NCBI GenBank assembly: GCA_016787265.1
Contig: JAEUVF010000016.1
Location: 186,001-250,000 of the forward strand
Length of the DNA: 64,000 nt
Direction: 5' to 3'
Origin: Flavipsychrobacter sp.
Lineage (GTDB): Bacteria > Bacteroidota > Bacteroidia > Chitinophagales > Chitinophagaceae
Shown piece after piece: positions 63,179-64,000 of this stretch (positions are counted from its first letter, which is position 1; every line of letters starts with the position of its first letter). The position numbers and the translations under genes are program-made. The notes under the pieces were generated by a model. It worked only from the letters and a program-made list of their open reading frames with translations, was not told where the DNA came from and did no database searches.

Positions 63179-64000
63179 ATGTCGTATACAACCAACTTTA
63201 GTATTGAATTAGAGGAACTCGCAGCGCATGCTGACAAGCGATTATTGGTGCAGCAGACAGAAAGCGGACTGCGATTATTTGGATATACCAATGCGCTTCA
63301 ACCTCTTTTCCTGGAGGTGATTCAATTAGAGGAAGTGGCTGATGCAATTGATACTGCACTGGCCGACTGGATTGCGGATAAGAAAGACTGGTTGAGTCAA
63401 TGGCAGCGGGTGGATTTTATTTATCAGGCGCCCCAGGCAGTGCTGATTCCTGTTGCGTTGTACGGCAATGATAATGGAAAGGAATGGCTGGACTGCCAGT
63501 TTGGAGACCTGTTTAAAGGCACTACGCTAACAGATCTGCATGCAGATGCCGCTCATTATACTGTTTTTCGATTGTCCTCCGCCGTTTATTCAAAACTGGC
63601 AGGAGCACATCCAAACAGTACACATCGTCATCAGTTAACCTGCTGGATGCAGCAATTGAACCAGTTGCAACATCCCGAAACAGGAATTGTGTACCTGTTG
63701 ATTGATCAGCATCTTGTATATGTTGCCATTCATCATGGTGAATGGAAATTCTTTCAGCAGTTTGAATATCAGTCTCCGGATGATGTGAGTTATCTGATTC
63801 TGTCACTGCTACAGCAAGCCGAACTATCACCAGAAACGACGCCGGTTATCTGGTCGGGCTGGATGGATACTTCAAGTGCGCTCTACCTGGATTTATATAA
63901 GTACCTGGGTAAGCTGAGTCTGGCAGTATTACCAGACAGGCTTCAGTTAAACGAACGCCAATTACAGGGAATGCAGCCTCATTTTTTCACCTCCCTAATT
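63179..64000 (+). CDS. DUF3822 family protein, 3' end cut off by window
   Basis: Starting at ATG 63179 a frame stays open for 274 codons to the window edge. MSYTTNFSIELEELAAHADK opens the protein; HLVYVAIHHGEWKFFQQFEY and the LILSLLQQAELSPETTPVIW segment match DUF3822, a Bacteroidota family with an actin-like (ribonuclease H) fold, normally of about 270-280 residues, so only a few residues are missing. The function is unknown; in related genomes it usually sits next to an RsmD-type rRNA methyltransferase gene, which may lie just beyond the window. Confidence 0.85.
   Translation, partial: MSYTTNFSIELEELAAHADKRLLVQQTESGLRLFGYTNALQPLFLEVIQLEEVADAIDTALADWIADKKDWLSQWQRVDFIYQAPQAVLIPVALYGNDNGKEWLDCQFGDLFKGTTLTDLHADAAHYTVFRLSSAVYSKLAGAHPNSTHRHQLTCWMQQLNQLQHPETGIVYLLIDQHLVYVAIHHGEWKFFQQFEYQSPDDVSYLILSLLQQAELSPETTPVIWSGWMDTSSALYLDLYKYLGKLSLAVLPDRLQLNERQLQGMQPHFFTSLI

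Noticed and set aside
1..64000. Phage, insertion sequence, toxin-antitoxin or known defence system
   Set aside because: No integrase, transposase, terminal inverted repeat, nuclease-methylase pair or other defence gene was recognised on either strand; the two broken genes are flanked by no mobile-element sequence.

Overview
The window reads as a chromosome segment of a Bacteroidota bacterium, most likely of the Chitinophagaceae/Chitinophagales. The evidence is lineage-typical protein families (PUR-alpha/DUF3276, DUF3822, DUF4249, a short region-1.1-less RpoD, a T9SS-type C-terminal sorting domain), many lipoproteins, and promoters of the Bacteroidota form TTTG-N18-23-TAnnTTTG. No phage, plasmid, insertion sequence or CRISPR array is visible. 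The identification rests on recognised families and motifs; no database search was run.

Layout. 1-15 kb is dominated by exported carbohydrate-related enzymes: three Gfo/Idh/MocA oxidoreductases (two with twin-arginine leaders), an SMP-30 lactonase-like lipoprotein, a GH13 amylase lipoprotein translationally coupled to a LytS/LytR-type two-component pair and an acyltransferase, a flippase followed by the in-frame remnant of a hexapeptide acetyltransferase, a purple-acid-phosphatase-like enzyme and an acetyl-xylan-esterase-like enzyme. 15-16 kb holds an ArsR-SRPBCC pair whose promoter carries two near-identical palindromes. 16-22 kb has a NamZ-like muramidase, an erythromycin-esterase-family gene broken by two internal deletions, its usual partners (alpha/beta hydrolase and phosphoribosyltransferase) and an MgtA-like P-type ATPase.

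23-30 kb contains tRNA-Ser(UGA) and a tight operon for non-phosphorylative L-fucose breakdown (FucP, two SDRs, FAH-family hydrolase, UxaA-family dehydratase), then an esterase and a c-type haem lipoprotein. 30-37 kb is a tripartite RND efflux operon. 37-40 kb has a Tat-exported sugar isomerase-like protein and a PNGase F-like secreted glycoamidase. 40-46 kb holds an MsbA-like ABC exporter, a PUR-alpha protein and the sdhCAB complex II operon. 46-64 kb is largely housekeeping: ABC-F, holA, ribF, purM, rpoD, trxB, folB, a TPR protein and a DUF3822 gene cut by the window edge. Among these are a large SprA-like outer-membrane protein, a small outer-membrane barrel and a membrane-anchored coiled-coil protein.

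Together the fucose operon, the PNGase F-like protein, GH13, the acetyl esterase and NamZ suggest a cell that scavenges glycans and wall material. Two families of short intergenic repeats (GTGAAAG-type and CCTCCTTTGTC-type) recur across the right half, several at or over stop codons. The least expected items are the doubly deleted esterase gene, the acetyltransferase remnant, the missing catalytic Lys in one fucose-operon SDR, and the FolB start codon placed directly on a terminator T-tract.
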